Source: Gemmatimonadota bacterium
Lineage (GTDB): Bacteria; Gemmatimonadota; Gemmatimonadetes; Longimicrobiales; RSA9
Assembly (NCBI GenBank): GCA_007126035.1
Contig: SLCC01000036.1
Location: 1 to 33,311, forward strand
Direction of reading: 5' to 3'
Length of the DNA stretch: 33,311 nt
Below, piece after piece: positions 9,401 through 17,678 of this stretch (position 1 is the stretch's first letter; each line of letters begins with the position of its first letter). The notes under the pieces were generated by a model. The model was given only the letters and a program-made list of their open reading frames with translations. It was not told where the DNA came from and searched no databases. The position numbers and the translations under genes are program-made.

Positions 9401-9785
9401 CTCGGGGCCCAAGGTGATGCTGATCAACCACCGCTCCGGCTCCGACGCCGAGGTGACGCCCCTGGGCTTCCAGCAGCTCGGGCTGGGTAGCCTGGTGGGC
9501 AACCCCACGGCCGGCGCCGTGATCGCCACCGGCAGCTATCGCCTCGTCCACGGGGGTTCGATCCGGACGCCCGGATCGCTGGTGGTCACCTACGACCCGA
9601 CGCAGCCGAACCGGCACGGCGTCAATCTGGAGAACCTGGGGGTGGCGCCCGATGTCTGGGTGGAGAACACTCCGGAGGACGTCCTGGGTGGCTTCGACCG
9701 GGAGCTGAAAGCGGCCGTGGACGAGGCGCTCCGTATGCTCCACATCCAGGACGCGGAGCGCGCCGCCGCCAGGTCGGCCAGGTAA
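6471..9785 (+). CDS. Tricorn-like protease, exported (paralogue 2)
   Basis: This 1104-residue protein has the same architecture as the divergent neighbour: signal peptide ending near AVAEAAG, propeller repeats (SPDGRQVAF, SPDGGYLAF, SPDGQWLVY), a charged low-complexity insert at about residues 560-590, a PDZ-like segment, and an S41 domain. The full tricorn tetrad is visible: S772-H773 in NASHLGV, nucleophile S991 in RSGSDAE, and E1054 in LENLGVAPD. The start at 6471 is preferred because GAGG lies five bases upstream. The later ATG at 6513 would give a shorter n-region and cannot be ruled out. Likely role is processing of oligopeptides outside the cytoplasm. The similar layout, including an insert at the same place, suggests an old duplication with its partner. 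Confidence 0.9.
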   Translation: MRSEHALPLPTAGRMTAHRHLATTHPRRLLLLLVALLLLVPAVAEAAGTDDPVRFARWPHVSHGQLVVSYHGDLWIGNADGSDMRRLTSHVGTDVRPRFSPDGRQVAFTSARGGSSNVFVVAAQGGEPRQITFHPGGDHLQYWTPDGSALVVASARGPERFRNPLYLAPVDGSIPVPMGMDDASAGMIRQDGGAVAFNRKGFSFTRRGYLGNNAADVWVQDLGTGAFRQLTNMDLRSYREQGHNALPMWGVDGMIYYISEASGVFNIWRISPDAGTPEQVTFHTRDGIQYPSISPDGRTISYTKDFHVWTVDVPNGEPHRIKLSLRADPRDNLVELHTYRNRAEGFSPSPDGEYLAVDVRGRIFIVPAEEGVGEKIQVGDTPWRDRYHSWSPDGGYLAFISDESGDEEVWVYQIATAERRRLTTHASMKTGVEWAPDSRGFVFEAANALVHVDMESGRQTELAHNPAGGYSLHGFSPDGQWLVYSRRCEDLNSEVYLFDIETRTEHNITQDPFNAIGGIVTPDQKRVVFRSNRDNGTMHLFAVSLTRLADDPRDPQVRERQQRGATLREAAGGGARSDTDDEGGSRARRRTADPAPIRMDLDGIGRRAVQLTTGGNGVGSFFLSADGETVYFTSSDSDGPGLFSVHIDGRDRRRVTGGSFPGITPSGDVRYVFYRGSSAGGTGSEVHRMRLQNQRRARVDFTLPVWVDLREEWRQIFEEGWRVMKYRFYDEDMHGKDWEAIREKYRELLPFVSTYDDLYDVANKMLGELNASHLGVSGPRSRPQSADFRARYLGFEMEPAEGGRYRVSHIYRDGPADREWLDIAVGDYVLALDGQDLRAGDNYWRILTRLVNDYVTVRVADSPRGQGARDFRMATVGSLNGIRYEEWVEGNREFVEAESGGRIAYVHIQAMNQPSLRRFENEINRFWNAEGIVVDVRYNGGGNIDQQLIDILERQPYQFWNPRWGAPGWGRRPRQAISGPKVMLINHRSGSDAEVTPLGFQQLGLGSLVGNPTAGAVIATGSYRLVHGGSIRTPGSLVVTYDPTQPNRHGVNLENLGVAPDVWVENTPEDVLGGFDRELKAAVDEALRMLHIQDAERAAARSAR

Positions 9786-9794
9786 TCGGCGCAC

Positions 9795-9838
9795 GGCCCG
9801 GGGGGAGCGGAGTGTTGTCGTGGACCTCCCCCCGGGCC
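9795..9838. terminator. Strong stem-loop between convergent genes
   Basis: GGCCCGGGGGGAG (9795-9807) and CTCCCCCCGGGCC (9826-9838) pair perfectly over 13 bp with an 18-nt loop. The structure starts nine bases after the stop codon of tricorn paralogue 2 and faces the 3' end of the convergent kinase gene, so it could serve both. It lacks a T-run on either strand. Confidence 0.6.
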
Positions 9839-9943
9839 CCTCGGCTCTGCCCGCCCTCCGGCCGGGCTTTGCCCCGGGCTCGGCTCTAACTCGCCGGGGG
9901 GGCACTCCGCCCACGGCCGCGGCTATCAGCCCCGGCACCCGCG

Positions 9944-11005
9944 TCAGTATTGCAGCGCCGGCTCCACCCCCTGGAGCACCCGCAGGGCGCCCTCCGCCAG
10001 GGCCCGCAGCTCGTCCTCACCGGGATAGATGGTGACCGGCGCGATCCAGGACAGGTCGGCCATCAGGGCACCGGCCACCCGCTCGCTCCGGGCCATCCCG
10101 CCCGTGAGCAGCACGGCGTCCACCCGGCCCTCCAGGACCGCGGCCATGGCACCAGCTTCCTTGCGGATCTGGTAGAGCATGGCGCGCAGGACCAGGTGCG
10201 CACGGTCGTCGCCGCCTTCGACCTGTCGCTCCACCTCCCGCAGGTCGCGCGTGCCCAGGTACGAATGGATCCCACCCTCCCGGAAGAGCATGGACTCGGC
10301 GGCTTCCATTGAGAGGCCTTCGCCAACGACCTTCTCCACCAGCTGCATGACGGGTACGGTGCCTGCCCGCTCGGTGGAGAACGGCCCCTCTTCCCGGGAG
10401 TTGGTGACATCCACCATCCTGCCGTCCCGGTGCGCCGAGACGCTGATGCCGCTGCCCAGGTGCACCACCACCAGGCCCAGGGACTCGTAGGGCCGCCCCA
10501 CCTCGGCAGCGTATCTCTTCGCAACCGCCTTGGTGTTCAGGGCGTGGGACAGGCACTCCCGGTCCAGCCCGTGGAGCCCCGAGAGCCGGGTCACCTCGTC
10601 CCACTCGTCCACGCTCACAGGGTCCACGATGAAGGCCGGGCAGCCCGCCGGCTCCGCCAGGCGGCGGGCCAGGAAGGCGCCCAGGTTGGACGCGTGCTCG
10701 CCACGCCGGGCCGCCCGCAGGTCGGCGAGCATGGCGTCCGTGACCAGGTAGGTGCCGCTGGCCAGCGGACGAAGCAGGCCGCCCCGACCCACGGCCGCAG
10801 TCAGTGATCGGGGCTCGAAGTCGTGCCGGGCCAGGGCGGACAGGATCGCATCGAGCCGGAGCTGGAGCTGGTCCAGGACAGGCCGGCCACGACAGGCCTC
10901 CAACTCGTCGTCCGGGTGGGTGACATGCTGCTCGAGCACCGGGTCGGCGTCGTCAAAGAGCGCGAATTTCGTGGATGTGGATCCGGGGTTCACGGCGATG
11001 ATCAT
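9944..11005 (-). CDS. buk: Butyrate kinase family acyl kinase
   Basis: A 353-residue kinase of the acetokinase superfamily, converting acyl phosphate plus ADP to a carboxylic acid plus ATP in the cytosol. The phosphate-binding N-terminus NPGSTSTKFALFDD and the nucleotide-binding stretches VVHLGSGISVSAH and LTGGMARS are characteristic. The length (about 355 in Buk, about 400 in AckA) favours butyrate or branched-chain acid kinase over acetate kinase. No phosphotransbutyrylase gene lies in the window. Its meaning here is probably energy recovery from acyl-CoA formed by the 2-oxoacid oxidoreductase encoded upstream on the same strand. Two unrelated genes lie between, so it is not in the same transcript. 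ATG at 11005 has only a weak ribosome site. Exact acyl chain is unknown. Confidence 0.87.
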   Translation of the reverse strand: MIIAVNPGSTSTKFALFDDADPVLEQHVTHPDDELEACRGRPVLDQLQLRLDAILSALARHDFEPRSLTAAVGRGGLLRPLASGTYLVTDAMLADLRAARRGEHASNLGAFLARRLAEPAGCPAFIVDPVSVDEWDEVTRLSGLHGLDRECLSHALNTKAVAKRYAAEVGRPYESLGLVVVHLGSGISVSAHRDGRMVDVTNSREEGPFSTERAGTVPVMQLVEKVVGEGLSMEAAESMLFREGGIHSYLGTRDLREVERQVEGGDDRAHLVLRAMLYQIRKEAGAMAAVLEGRVDAVLLTGGMARSERVAGALMADLSWIAPVTIYPGEDELRALAEGALRVLQGVEPALQY

Positions 11006-11257
11006 GGCACTCTCGGGTCACTGAACTGGGCCGGCCATGGACAGCGCTGTGAACGGCGACTTAACTCCCACTTGACTGACATCATGTGCTCCCCTGATCT
11101 TCGACGGTCGACCTGGGCGGAGGTGATGCGGGAATGGACGGGCTCGGCGTCGTCGCGGCACCGGTCCTGCCATAGTGTGGTCGCTACCTGGCACCGCGGT
11201 CAAGGCACGACTGCGCCGCCCGACAATCGGACCATGCAGCGGGAGAGTAGTCGGCGG

Positions 11258-12625
11258 ATGCGAGCGACGAAATACCTGCTGAAGGGGGTGGCGGCCATCC
11301 TGGCCGTGATGATCCCCGGTATTCCGGTCGGGGCCACTTCGACACAGCCGGTCTCGCAGGTCCAGAACACCCCTCGCGATTCGGTGGCTGCGTGCGGACG
11401 AGACGCTCCGGTAACGGTCTCCTCTCCACTCCGCCTCTTCTTCGTGGCCGACGTCCACTCCGGTCACGACGTCTTCGACCGGGTAATCGAGGACGCGAAT
11501 CGGGAGCTGCCGGACCTGGTGCTGGAGGGCGGCGACTTCGTCCACGACGGCACCTGGGCCGAGTTCAGCCGCGCATACGCTGACCGGGACCGGCTCAAGC
11601 CCACATGGTACCTTGCCAAGGGCAACCATGACGCCAACCGGGGCGGACCGATCCCGACGGACCCGCCACGGCCTCCCGGATTCAAGGCGTTTACCTGCGG
11701 TGGCGTGCGGCTCATCGTGCTGGACAACCACGAGGAGCGGATCAACGAGGAGCAGTTCCGCCTCCTCGAGGCGGATCTCCAGGCGCACCATGGCAAACGC
11801 ATCGTGGTGGTCATGCACGTCCCGCCCGTCCTGGGCCACGAGCCGCCCCTCGTGCGCTTGCGGCACCTGGTCCCCTTCGAGCTGTCGAGCCTCACCATGA
11901 CAGACCCGGCCGAGGTGGCCCGCTTCACCTATCTCATGTCCCGTTATGACGTTACCGCCGTTCTCTCCGCCCATACCCATTTCCACGATGACCAGACCAT
12001 CGACGGGGTACGGTACATCGTTGCTGGCACCGCCGCCGGTCTGGTGCCAGGCCTGGACATACCTCAGGAATACCTGGACATCGAGATCGATCATCGGGAC
12101 GTGAGGGTCAGGCGCGTGATCTTGAAGAGGCCCGCCGGCAACCCCGTGACCTTCGTGGCCAGGGCCTTCCGCTTCTTTGCCCGCACCAACTCCTTCAGCC
12201 ACGCGAAGCAGGGCTGGAACTTCATCCCATCCTCCAGCGTCCAGTACCGGGGCGGAGCCCGCGTCACCGAAGCTGGCGGCGGCGAGAACGCGGCCGTGGT
12301 GGCTATCGCCTCGTTCGAGCGGATCCTGAGCGGCGAGGGGCGTAGCTCCGGCTTCACGGACCTGGGCATGTCCGCCGCGAGCCGGGAGTTGGCCGCCCAC
12401 GTGGCGACCGGTTACAAGCTGCGCCCCGTGGGTGACTTCAACCGGAACCTCTACCTGGCCGGCGCAGGGATCGTGAACGTCGGCATGCTCCGGGGATCAG
12501 GGACTGCAGGTATCGGTGCCCGGCTCGAGACGGGGGTGGAGTGGAGCGGCATCACTATCGGCCTCCGCCGCGACTGGGCCAGCAATCACCGATCCGCGTC
12601 ACTGGTCCTGGGCCGCCGCTTCTGA
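11258..12625 (+). CDS. Exported calcineurin-like metallophosphoesterase with barrel-like C-terminus
   Basis: The N-terminal two thirds is a two-metal phosphoesterase with every motif in order: D65-V-H67, GGDF with D93, GNHD with N123 and H124, VVVMHVPP, and SAHTHFH. A signal peptide covers about residues 1-27. From about residue 320 the sequence changes to alternating short strands with glycine turns and ends in GRRF, which resembles the last strands of an outer-membrane barrel. It could be a small barrel or a surface-binding domain. The start at 11258 was chosen for its signal peptide and the GGGAG ten bases upstream; ATG at 11234 adds only eight residues. It is divergent from the acyl kinase and convergent with the M64 gene. 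The substrate (phosphodiester, nucleotide or phospholipid) cannot be told. Confidence 0.8.
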   Translation: MRATKYLLKGVAAILAVMIPGIPVGATSTQPVSQVQNTPRDSVAACGRDAPVTVSSPLRLFFVADVHSGHDVFDRVIEDANRELPDLVLEGGDFVHDGTWAEFSRAYADRDRLKPTWYLAKGNHDANRGGPIPTDPPRPPGFKAFTCGGVRLIVLDNHEERINEEQFRLLEADLQAHHGKRIVVVMHVPPVLGHEPPLVRLRHLVPFELSSLTMTDPAEVARFTYLMSRYDVTAVLSAHTHFHDDQTIDGVRYIVAGTAAGLVPGLDIPQEYLDIEIDHRDVRVRRVILKRPAGNPVTFVARAFRFFARTNSFSHAKQGWNFIPSSSVQYRGGARVTEAGGGENAAVVAIASFERILSGEGRSSGFTDLGMSAASRELAAHVATGYKLRPVGDFNRNLYLAGAGIVNVGMLRGSGTAGIGARLETGVEWSGITIGLRRDWASNHRSASLVLGRRF

Positions 12626-12666
12626 GCGCGACCGCCGCCGCCACTACCCGTCACCCAGCACCCAGC

Positions 12667-14841
12667 CTACCCGTCCGCCTCCTCGCCGAGTACCGCGTCG
12701 TCTGGTAGCGACGAGCCGAAGGCCACCACCGTGTCGGTCCCGGTGATACGGACCTGGCCCGTCACCCGGCTTCCGACCAGTTCGATGGTGTCAGCGCCAT
12801 CGGCGGTCAGGGCCCCGTTGATGGTGGCGTCATTGGCTATGAGTGAGGCGCCTGGGCGGACGGTGACCGGTCCGGCCACGGTGGCGCCCTGGAGGCAGGT
12901 CACGCCCGTATCCACCCGCAGTTCGCCCCGGTGCCGGCCCGTGAGCACGGCATCGCAGGCGGGCGTCGGCCGGAACGTGACCCAGAACTGGCCCGCCGCG
13001 CCGGTGTTGCCCGCGGCGTCGATGGCCCGGTACTCGATGGTGTGGGTGCCCCAGCCCGGCTCCCGCGCCTCCCATGGCTGTGGCGACAGGCCTTCGATGC
13101 TCAGGCTCCCGTAGATCAACTCCTTGATGTTGGTCCCGCTGGGGGTGAACCGGTAGGGCGTTCCCGGCGGCGCGTCAGGCCAGCCGTAGTAGTGATGCCA
13201 GCCCTGGCCGTTGACTCTGAATTCCGCCACCACGTAGCCCGGCTGGTCGTCGTCGGCGTCCAGCCGCATGGTGAACTCGTCACGCATGAAGTAGTGGGGC
13301 GTACCGTCAGCGTCGGTGATGGAAGACACCGGCTCGGACAGGGTGTACCGTACGGTGGGCGACACGTTGTCGACGGTCCAACTCAGGGTCCGGGCCTCAC
13401 CCGTGGGATCGACGGGGTCGGTGACGGTGGCGCGGAGGGTGTGCGTGCCCACGGGAAGTTGCTGCCTGCCCAGGTGGAAGGTGCGACGGTTCAACGGGTT
13501 CGGGACCACCTGGCCGTTCAGCTCCCAGGTCACGTCCAGGACCCGGTCACCGGGCTGGGCGGTCTCCACGTACACCACGTCCATCCCGCCCACGGGGCGC
13601 TCCGTCTGGGTGTGGGCGACGAAGTCCAGGCTGGGGCCCGCGGACTCCGCCGGCGCCGGAGAGCCGACCACCCAGCTCCGGGTGCCGGTCAGCGACTGCT
13701 CCCGCATGATCGGGTCACGGACGAACTCCGTGGGATCGACCACCGTGACGGTTATGGTGTCGCCCGGGCGGACGCCCAGCTCCGCCAGCTCCAGGTGGCG
13801 CAGGTTCTCCGCGTTGGGCAGGGCCCGGCCGCCGCTGATCCGCCAGCTCAGGTCCAGCTCGTGGTAGACGGGGTTGGCCGTCTCGATCCACAGCACGTCC
13901 GTCGGGGCCACTGGACGGTCCGTGGGCGTCGACGCTGGGATCAGCTCGGTATGGGCGGAGATCCGCTCCGTCATCCGCTCGCGGGAGATCTGGTCGAAGT
14001 AGTAGCCCAGGGAGATCATCATGGAATGGCGGCTGGGTCGCCAGACCCCGCTCACGTTGGTCATGCCGCCCTCGTAGCGGGCGATGATCCCGCCCGACTC
14101 GCTCTCCTCGCCCAGCCAGCGCCACCACTTCCGCTGCCCGGCCACCATCTCCTCCAGCGTCAGGAGCGTGTGCTGGAGGGAGCGGGGCTCGTCGCCGTCA
14201 TAATGGCCGCCTCGCACGCCGCGGGCGCTGTAGGTGTACTCGTCCTGGAGCCGGCCCAGGGAGTGGCCCAGCTCGTGGGGCGTGATGAGCGGGCCCAGCG
14301 CGTTGCCGCCGGAGGTGGTGGCCACGCGGCCGCCGATCCCGCCGTAGGTGTCCGTGTTCGCGATGACCAGGAGCTGGTCGTAGTGGGGCGTGGCCATACT
14401 GGCGTAGCGGTCCGCCGCCTCCTGGGTCAGCAGGATGCCCCGGGCGTTCGGGTCCTCGCAGCCGCCGCGGAAGTGCATGCCGAGTGGAGTCTCCCGCTCC
14501 TGCGGGCCGGCGGGGTCGTCCGGGTCACAGGTTATGCCCGACTCACCGGACACGACCTCCACCGCGTAGACGTTGAAGTAGCTCCGGTAGCTCCGGAAGG
14601 GCTCGATGCTCCAGAGCACGTTCAGGTGCTTGTCCAGGTGGTCCCGGAAGCGGTCCATCTCGCCGGCGGTGTAGCCGTCGCCCAGTACCACCATGGTGAA
14701 ACGGGTCTCCGGGTCGCCGGTGATCTGTATTGGCACCACCGTGGCGCTGCCCACCTCCTGGGCCTGGACGGACGGCGCCGCCAGTACCAGCATGAATACC
14801 AGACTGGTGATCGCCAGTATCCCTCGCTTGCGTCGCGACAC
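12667..14841 (-). CDS. Secreted M64 (IgA-peptidase family) metallopeptidase
   Basis: A secreted zinc peptidase of family M64, the family of the Clostridium ramosum IgA peptidase. The zinc site HELGHSLGRLQDEY lies at about residues 190-205 and follows the typical N-terminal FTMVVLGDGYTAGEMDRF. Further on are Ig-like strand-rich modules (WELNGQVVPNP, YRAIDAAGNTG). The last 90 residues hold short repeated strands (GATVAGPVTV, DATINGALTA, GSRVTGQVRI), like a bactofilin or parallel beta-helix cap. A GTG at 14841 with GGAGG five bases upstream is the best start; a TTG at 14853 overlaps that ribosome site and is less likely. It follows the fused oxidoreductase gene by 41 bp on the same strand and may share its transcript. 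The substrate is unknown; the IgA name describes the family only. Confidence 0.88.
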   Translation of the reverse strand: MSRRKRGILAITSLVFMLVLAAPSVQAQEVGSATVVPIQITGDPETRFTMVVLGDGYTAGEMDRFRDHLDKHLNVLWSIEPFRSYRSYFNVYAVEVVSGESGITCDPDDPAGPQERETPLGMHFRGGCEDPNARGILLTQEAADRYASMATPHYDQLLVIANTDTYGGIGGRVATTSGGNALGPLITPHELGHSLGRLQDEYTYSARGVRGGHYDGDEPRSLQHTLLTLEEMVAGQRKWWRWLGEESESGGIIARYEGGMTNVSGVWRPSRHSMMISLGYYFDQISRERMTERISAHTELIPASTPTDRPVAPTDVLWIETANPVYHELDLSWRISGGRALPNAENLRHLELAELGVRPGDTITVTVVDPTEFVRDPIMREQSLTGTRSWVVGSPAPAESAGPSLDFVAHTQTERPVGGMDVVYVETAQPGDRVLDVTWELNGQVVPNPLNRRTFHLGRQQLPVGTHTLRATVTDPVDPTGEARTLSWTVDNVSPTVRYTLSEPVSSITDADGTPHYFMRDEFTMRLDADDDQPGYVVAEFRVNGQGWHHYYGWPDAPPGTPYRFTPSGTNIKELIYGSLSIEGLSPQPWEAREPGWGTHTIEYRAIDAAGNTGAAGQFWVTFRPTPACDAVLTGRHRGELRVDTGVTCLQGATVAGPVTVRPGASLIANDATINGALTADGADTIELVGSRVTGQVRITGTDTVVAFGSSLPDDAVLGEEADG

Positions 14842-14882
14842 TTCCACCTCCAAGCAGAGTCAGACGGGCGCCGGCCCGCAAC

Positions 14883-16322
14883 CTACGTTGTCGCGGCGAA
14901 ACCGCGGGCCACGGCCTGCCGGTTCAGCTCCAGCATCCCGTGGCTCTTGAGCACCTGGTCCATGGTGGCCTCCACCTCGGCCGCGCTGAACATGCCGGTA
15001 TGGGCCAGGTATGCGCCCAGCAAGACTAGGTTTGCCGCCCGCGTCTCGCCCAGCTCGTCGGCAATGGCGGTGGCCGGCACAGCAACCACCTCCACGTCCT
15101 GGCGGGTGGGCGTTTTCGAGATGAGCGTGCTGTTGTACACAATGACACCGCCCGGCGTGACCGTGGGCTCGAACCGCTCCAGCGACGGCGCGTTCAGCGC
15201 CATGAGCACGCTGGGCTCCGTGACCATGGGCGAGGCCACTGGCTCGGCGCTGATGACCACATTGCAGTTGGCGGTCCCGCCCCGGCTCTCGGGGCCGTAG
15301 GCCGGGAGCCAGGTGACGTGATAGTTCCGGCGCAGCGCCACGTTGGCCAGGAGCGAGCCGAGGAAGAGCACGCCCTGGCCGCCGAACCCGGCTATCTTGA
15401 CCTGGGGCTCACGGTACCGGTCGGCGACGCCGTCCCATGTGGGCTCACCGGTCCGCTCCACTGACGGCTCGGCTGCGAACAGCTCGGCCACCTTGTCCAG
15501 CGCCAGTTGGGGCGCCAGTCGCGTCTGGGGCTCCCGTTCCGCCAGTACGTCCTTGTAGACGCCCAGCGGGAAGGCGGGCATCAGGTGGTCCGTGATCCAG
15601 GCTTTGGACTCCGCCGGGTCCATCTTCCAGTTGATGGGGCAGGGGGAGAGGACCTCCACCAGGGAGAAGCCCTTGCCCTCGACCTGCGCCTTCAGCGCCT
15701 TACGCACCGCCCGCCGGGCCGTCATGATGTGCTTGGCGTCGGTGAGGGCCACCCGCTCGATGTAGACCGGCGCGTCCAGGGTGCTCAGGAGCTCGGAGAC
15801 CCGCAGCGGCGAGCCCGTGTCCATGGTGTCCCGGCCACGGGGGCTCGTGGTGGTCCGCTGGCCGTCCAGCGTCGTGGGCGCCATCTGGCCGCCCGTCATC
15901 CCGTAGATGGCGTTGTTGACGAAGAAGACGGTGATGGGCTCGCCACGGTTCGCAGCGTGGAGGATGTTGCTTGTCCCGATGGCGGCCAGGTCGCCGTCGC
16001 CCTGATAGCTGATGACCACGGAGTGGGGCAGGGCCCGCTTGATACCCGTCGCCACTGCGGGCGCCCGGCCATGGGCCACCTGTACGTTGCCGCAGTCGAA
16101 GTAGTAGTAGCCGAAGACGGAGCAGCCCACGGGGCTGATGAAGACGGTGCGCTCCCGGATCGCCAGGTCGTCCATGGCCTCGGCGATCAGCTTGTGGAGC
16201 ACACCATGGCCGCAGCCGGGGCAGTAGTGGGTGGACTCCTGCCCACCGCCCGGCTTCCGATGGAACGTGCGGTAGAGGGACTCGGGCCACTGGAGGACGG
16301 CCCCACCTGTCATCGTGCTCAT
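14883..16322 (-). CDS. 2-oxoacid:ferredoxin oxidoreductase, fused TPP and gamma subunits
   Basis: This 479-residue protein joins two subunits of the 2-oxoacid:ferredoxin oxidoreductase family. Residues 1 to about 290 are the TPP-binding beta subunit: CPGCGHG at about 34, [13 protein letters not shown] at about 107, and the NN pair in [14 protein letters not shown] that closes the TPP/magnesium site. Residues from about 305 are the gamma subunit, with GFGGQG and [14 protein letters not shown]. The complex oxidatively decarboxylates a 2-oxo acid with CoA to acyl-CoA and reduced ferredoxin. ATG at 16322 overlaps the VorB stop codon by four bases (ATGA) and has GGGAGG upstream, so translation is probably coupled. 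Similarity to VOR and KOR types does not settle whether branched-chain, aromatic or other 2-oxo acids are used. Confidence 0.9.
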   Translation of the reverse strand: MSTMTGGAVLQWPESLYRTFHRKPGGGQESTHYCPGCGHGVLHKLIAEAMDDLAIRERTVFISPVGCSVFGYYYFDCGNVQVAHGRAPAVATGIKRALPHSVVISYQGDGDLAAIGTSNILHAANRGEPITVFFVNNAIYGMTGGQMAPTTLDGQRTTTSPRGRDTMDTGSPLRVSELLSTLDAPVYIERVALTDAKHIMTARRAVRKALKAQVEGKGFSLVEVLSPCPINWKMDPAESKAWITDHLMPAFPLGVYKDVLAEREPQTRLAPQLALDKVAELFAAEPSVERTGEPTWDGVADRYREPQVKIAGFGGQGVLFLGSLLANVALRRNYHVTWLPAYGPESRGGTANCNVVISAEPVASPMVTEPSVLMALNAPSLERFEPTVTPGGVIVYNSTLISKTPTRQDVEVVAVPATAIADELGETRAANLVLLGAYLAHTGMFSAAEVEATMDQVLKSHGMLELNRQAVARGFAATT

Positions 16323-17383
16323 GCCGACCTCCCTTCCGCCGGGTAGGCCGCTTCAATGGCCTTCACCAGCTCGTCCACCGAGGGCACCGCGCCGCCGTAG
16401 CGGCCGTGGAAGGCCACCGGTCGCCGGCCGTTCACCGCCAGCCGCACGTCTTCCACCATCTGGCCGGTGGACAGCTCCGCCACCAGGAAACCGCTGGCCG
16501 TCTCCGCCAGCTCCGCCAGGCGTTGGCTGGGGTACGGCCAGAGGGTGATGGGTCGAAGCATGCCCACGCGCAGACCCTGGTCCCGGACCCGGGCCAGAGC
16601 CGCCCGCAGCAGCCGGCTCACGATGCCGTAGCCCACCACCACCAGCTCCGCGTCTGCCGTCTGGACCTCCTCGTAGCGGACCTCCGCCGCTTCGATGCTG
16701 GCGTACTTCTCGAAGAGGGCGGTGACGTGCTCCTCCAGGTCCTCGGGCATGAGGCGGATGGAGTTGATCAGGTTGCCCGACGTCTCGGGCGTGGCCCGCA
16801 CCGCCCAGTCCTTGGGCGGGATACTGGTCACGGGCACCGGGAACTCCACGGCCTCCATCATCTGGCCGGTGAATCCGTCGCTCAGGACCACCACCGGGTT
16901 CCGGTACCGGTCCGCCAGCTCGAAGGCCAGCATGGCCAGGTCGCACATCTCCTGCGGGCTGTTGGGCGCCAGGACGATGAGCCGGTAGTCGCCGTGGCCG
17001 CCGCCCTTCACCACCTGGAAGTAATCGCCCTGGGCCGGCGCGATGTTGCCCAGCCCCGGGCCGCCCCGCATGATGTCGATGATCACCGCCGGCAGCTCGG
17101 AGCCCACCAGGTACGACACGCCTTCGAGCTTCAGGCTGATGCCCGGGCTCGAGCTGGCGGTCATCACCCGCTCGCCCGCGCTGGCCGCGCCGTAGACCAT
17201 CTGGATGGCGCCCACCTCACATTCCGACTGGACGAAGGTGCCGCCCAGCTGCGGTAGCAGGGCCGCCGCCGACTCGGCGATCTCGCTGGACGGTGTTATG
17301 GGATATCCGTAAAACGTGCGGCAGCCCGCCAGGACCGCCCCACGTAGCAAGGCATCGTTGCCCTTCACAAGTTCTACTGCCAT
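16319..17383 (-). CDS. vorB: 2-oxoacid:ferredoxin oxidoreductase alpha subunit, VorB type
   Basis: At 354 residues this matches VorB-type subunits (3-methyl-2-oxobutanoate:ferredoxin oxidoreductase). The pyrimidine-binding domain is recognisable in [31 protein letters not shown] and [28 protein letters not shown] is typical of VorB and KorA proteins. The CoA-side domain II follows from about residue 225. The subunit supplies the substrate and CoA pocket and works with the ferredoxin encoded upstream and the TPP/gamma fusion encoded downstream. ATG at 17383 lies 10 bp past the ferredoxin stop with GGAGAGGGG ahead of it. The acyl preference (branched-chain in characterised VOR) is inferred from the family. 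Confidence 0.88.
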   Translation of the reverse strand: MAVELVKGNDALLRGAVLAGCRTFYGYPITPSSEIAESAAALLPQLGGTFVQSECEVGAIQMVYGAASAGERVMTASSSPGISLKLEGVSYLVGSELPAVIIDIMRGGPGLGNIAPAQGDYFQVVKGGGHGDYRLIVLAPNSPQEMCDLAMLAFELADRYRNPVVVLSDGFTGQMMEAVEFPVPVTSIPPKDWAVRATPETSGNLINSIRLMPEDLEEHVTALFEKYASIEAAEVRYEEVQTADAELVVVGYGIVSRLLRAALARVRDQGLRVGMLRPITLWPYPSQRLAELAETASGFLVAELSTGQMVEDVRLAVNGRRPVAFHGRYGGAVPSVDELVKAIEAAYPAEGRSA

Positions 17384-17393
17384 GTCCCCTCTC

Positions 17394-17669
17394 CTACCTG
17401 TGCCGCCGGGACGGCTTCACCACCACGATCGCGCCAGGCTCGGGGCAGGCGAAGAAGCAGAGGCCGCACGCGTTGCACCACTTGCCCAGATACGCCACGG
17501 GGTGGAATCCCAGGTGGTTCAGCTTCGAGTCCTGCCGGAGCACGCCCGGCGGACACACGTCTATGCACAGACCGCAGCCCTTGCACAGGTCTTCGTCTAT
17601 GACGACCGCCGGCCCTTCCACGGCGCTCCCGGCAACGGTCATGATCTCCCCCTCGCTCGTCCGTTTCAT
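17394..17669 (-). CDS. 2[4Fe-4S] ferredoxin, VOR delta-type subunit
   Basis: A 91-residue ferredoxin with two complete [4Fe-4S] motifs, [12 protein letters not shown] and [14 protein letters not shown], separated by about 28 residues as in the delta subunits of 2-oxoacid:ferredoxin oxidoreductases. It should carry electrons out of the VorB-TPP enzyme. Its place between the DAO-type gene (9 bp upstream) and vorB (10 bp downstream) allows it to serve the dehydrogenase as well, but nothing in the sequence proves this. An internal ATG at 17642 is preceded by GGGGAG only three bases away, so the true N-terminus could be nine residues shorter. Confidence 0.9.
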   Translation of the reverse strand: MKRTSEGEIMTVAGSAVEGPAVVIDEDLCKGCGLCIDVCPPGVLRQDSKLNHLGFHPVAYLGKWCNACGLCFFACPEPGAIVVVKPSRRHR

Positions 17670-17678
17670 CGTCCACCC

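Noticed and set aside
9944-11005. Acetate kinase (AckA)
   Set aside because: Length 353 and the NPGSTSTKFALF form of the N-terminal motif fit butyrate kinase; AckA is about 400 residues with an NxGSSSxK motif.
12931-15300. A 789-codon plus-strand open frame across the M64 gene and into the TPP/gamma gene
   Set aside because: It runs through two recognised minus-strand genes and has no recognisable domain or ribosome site.
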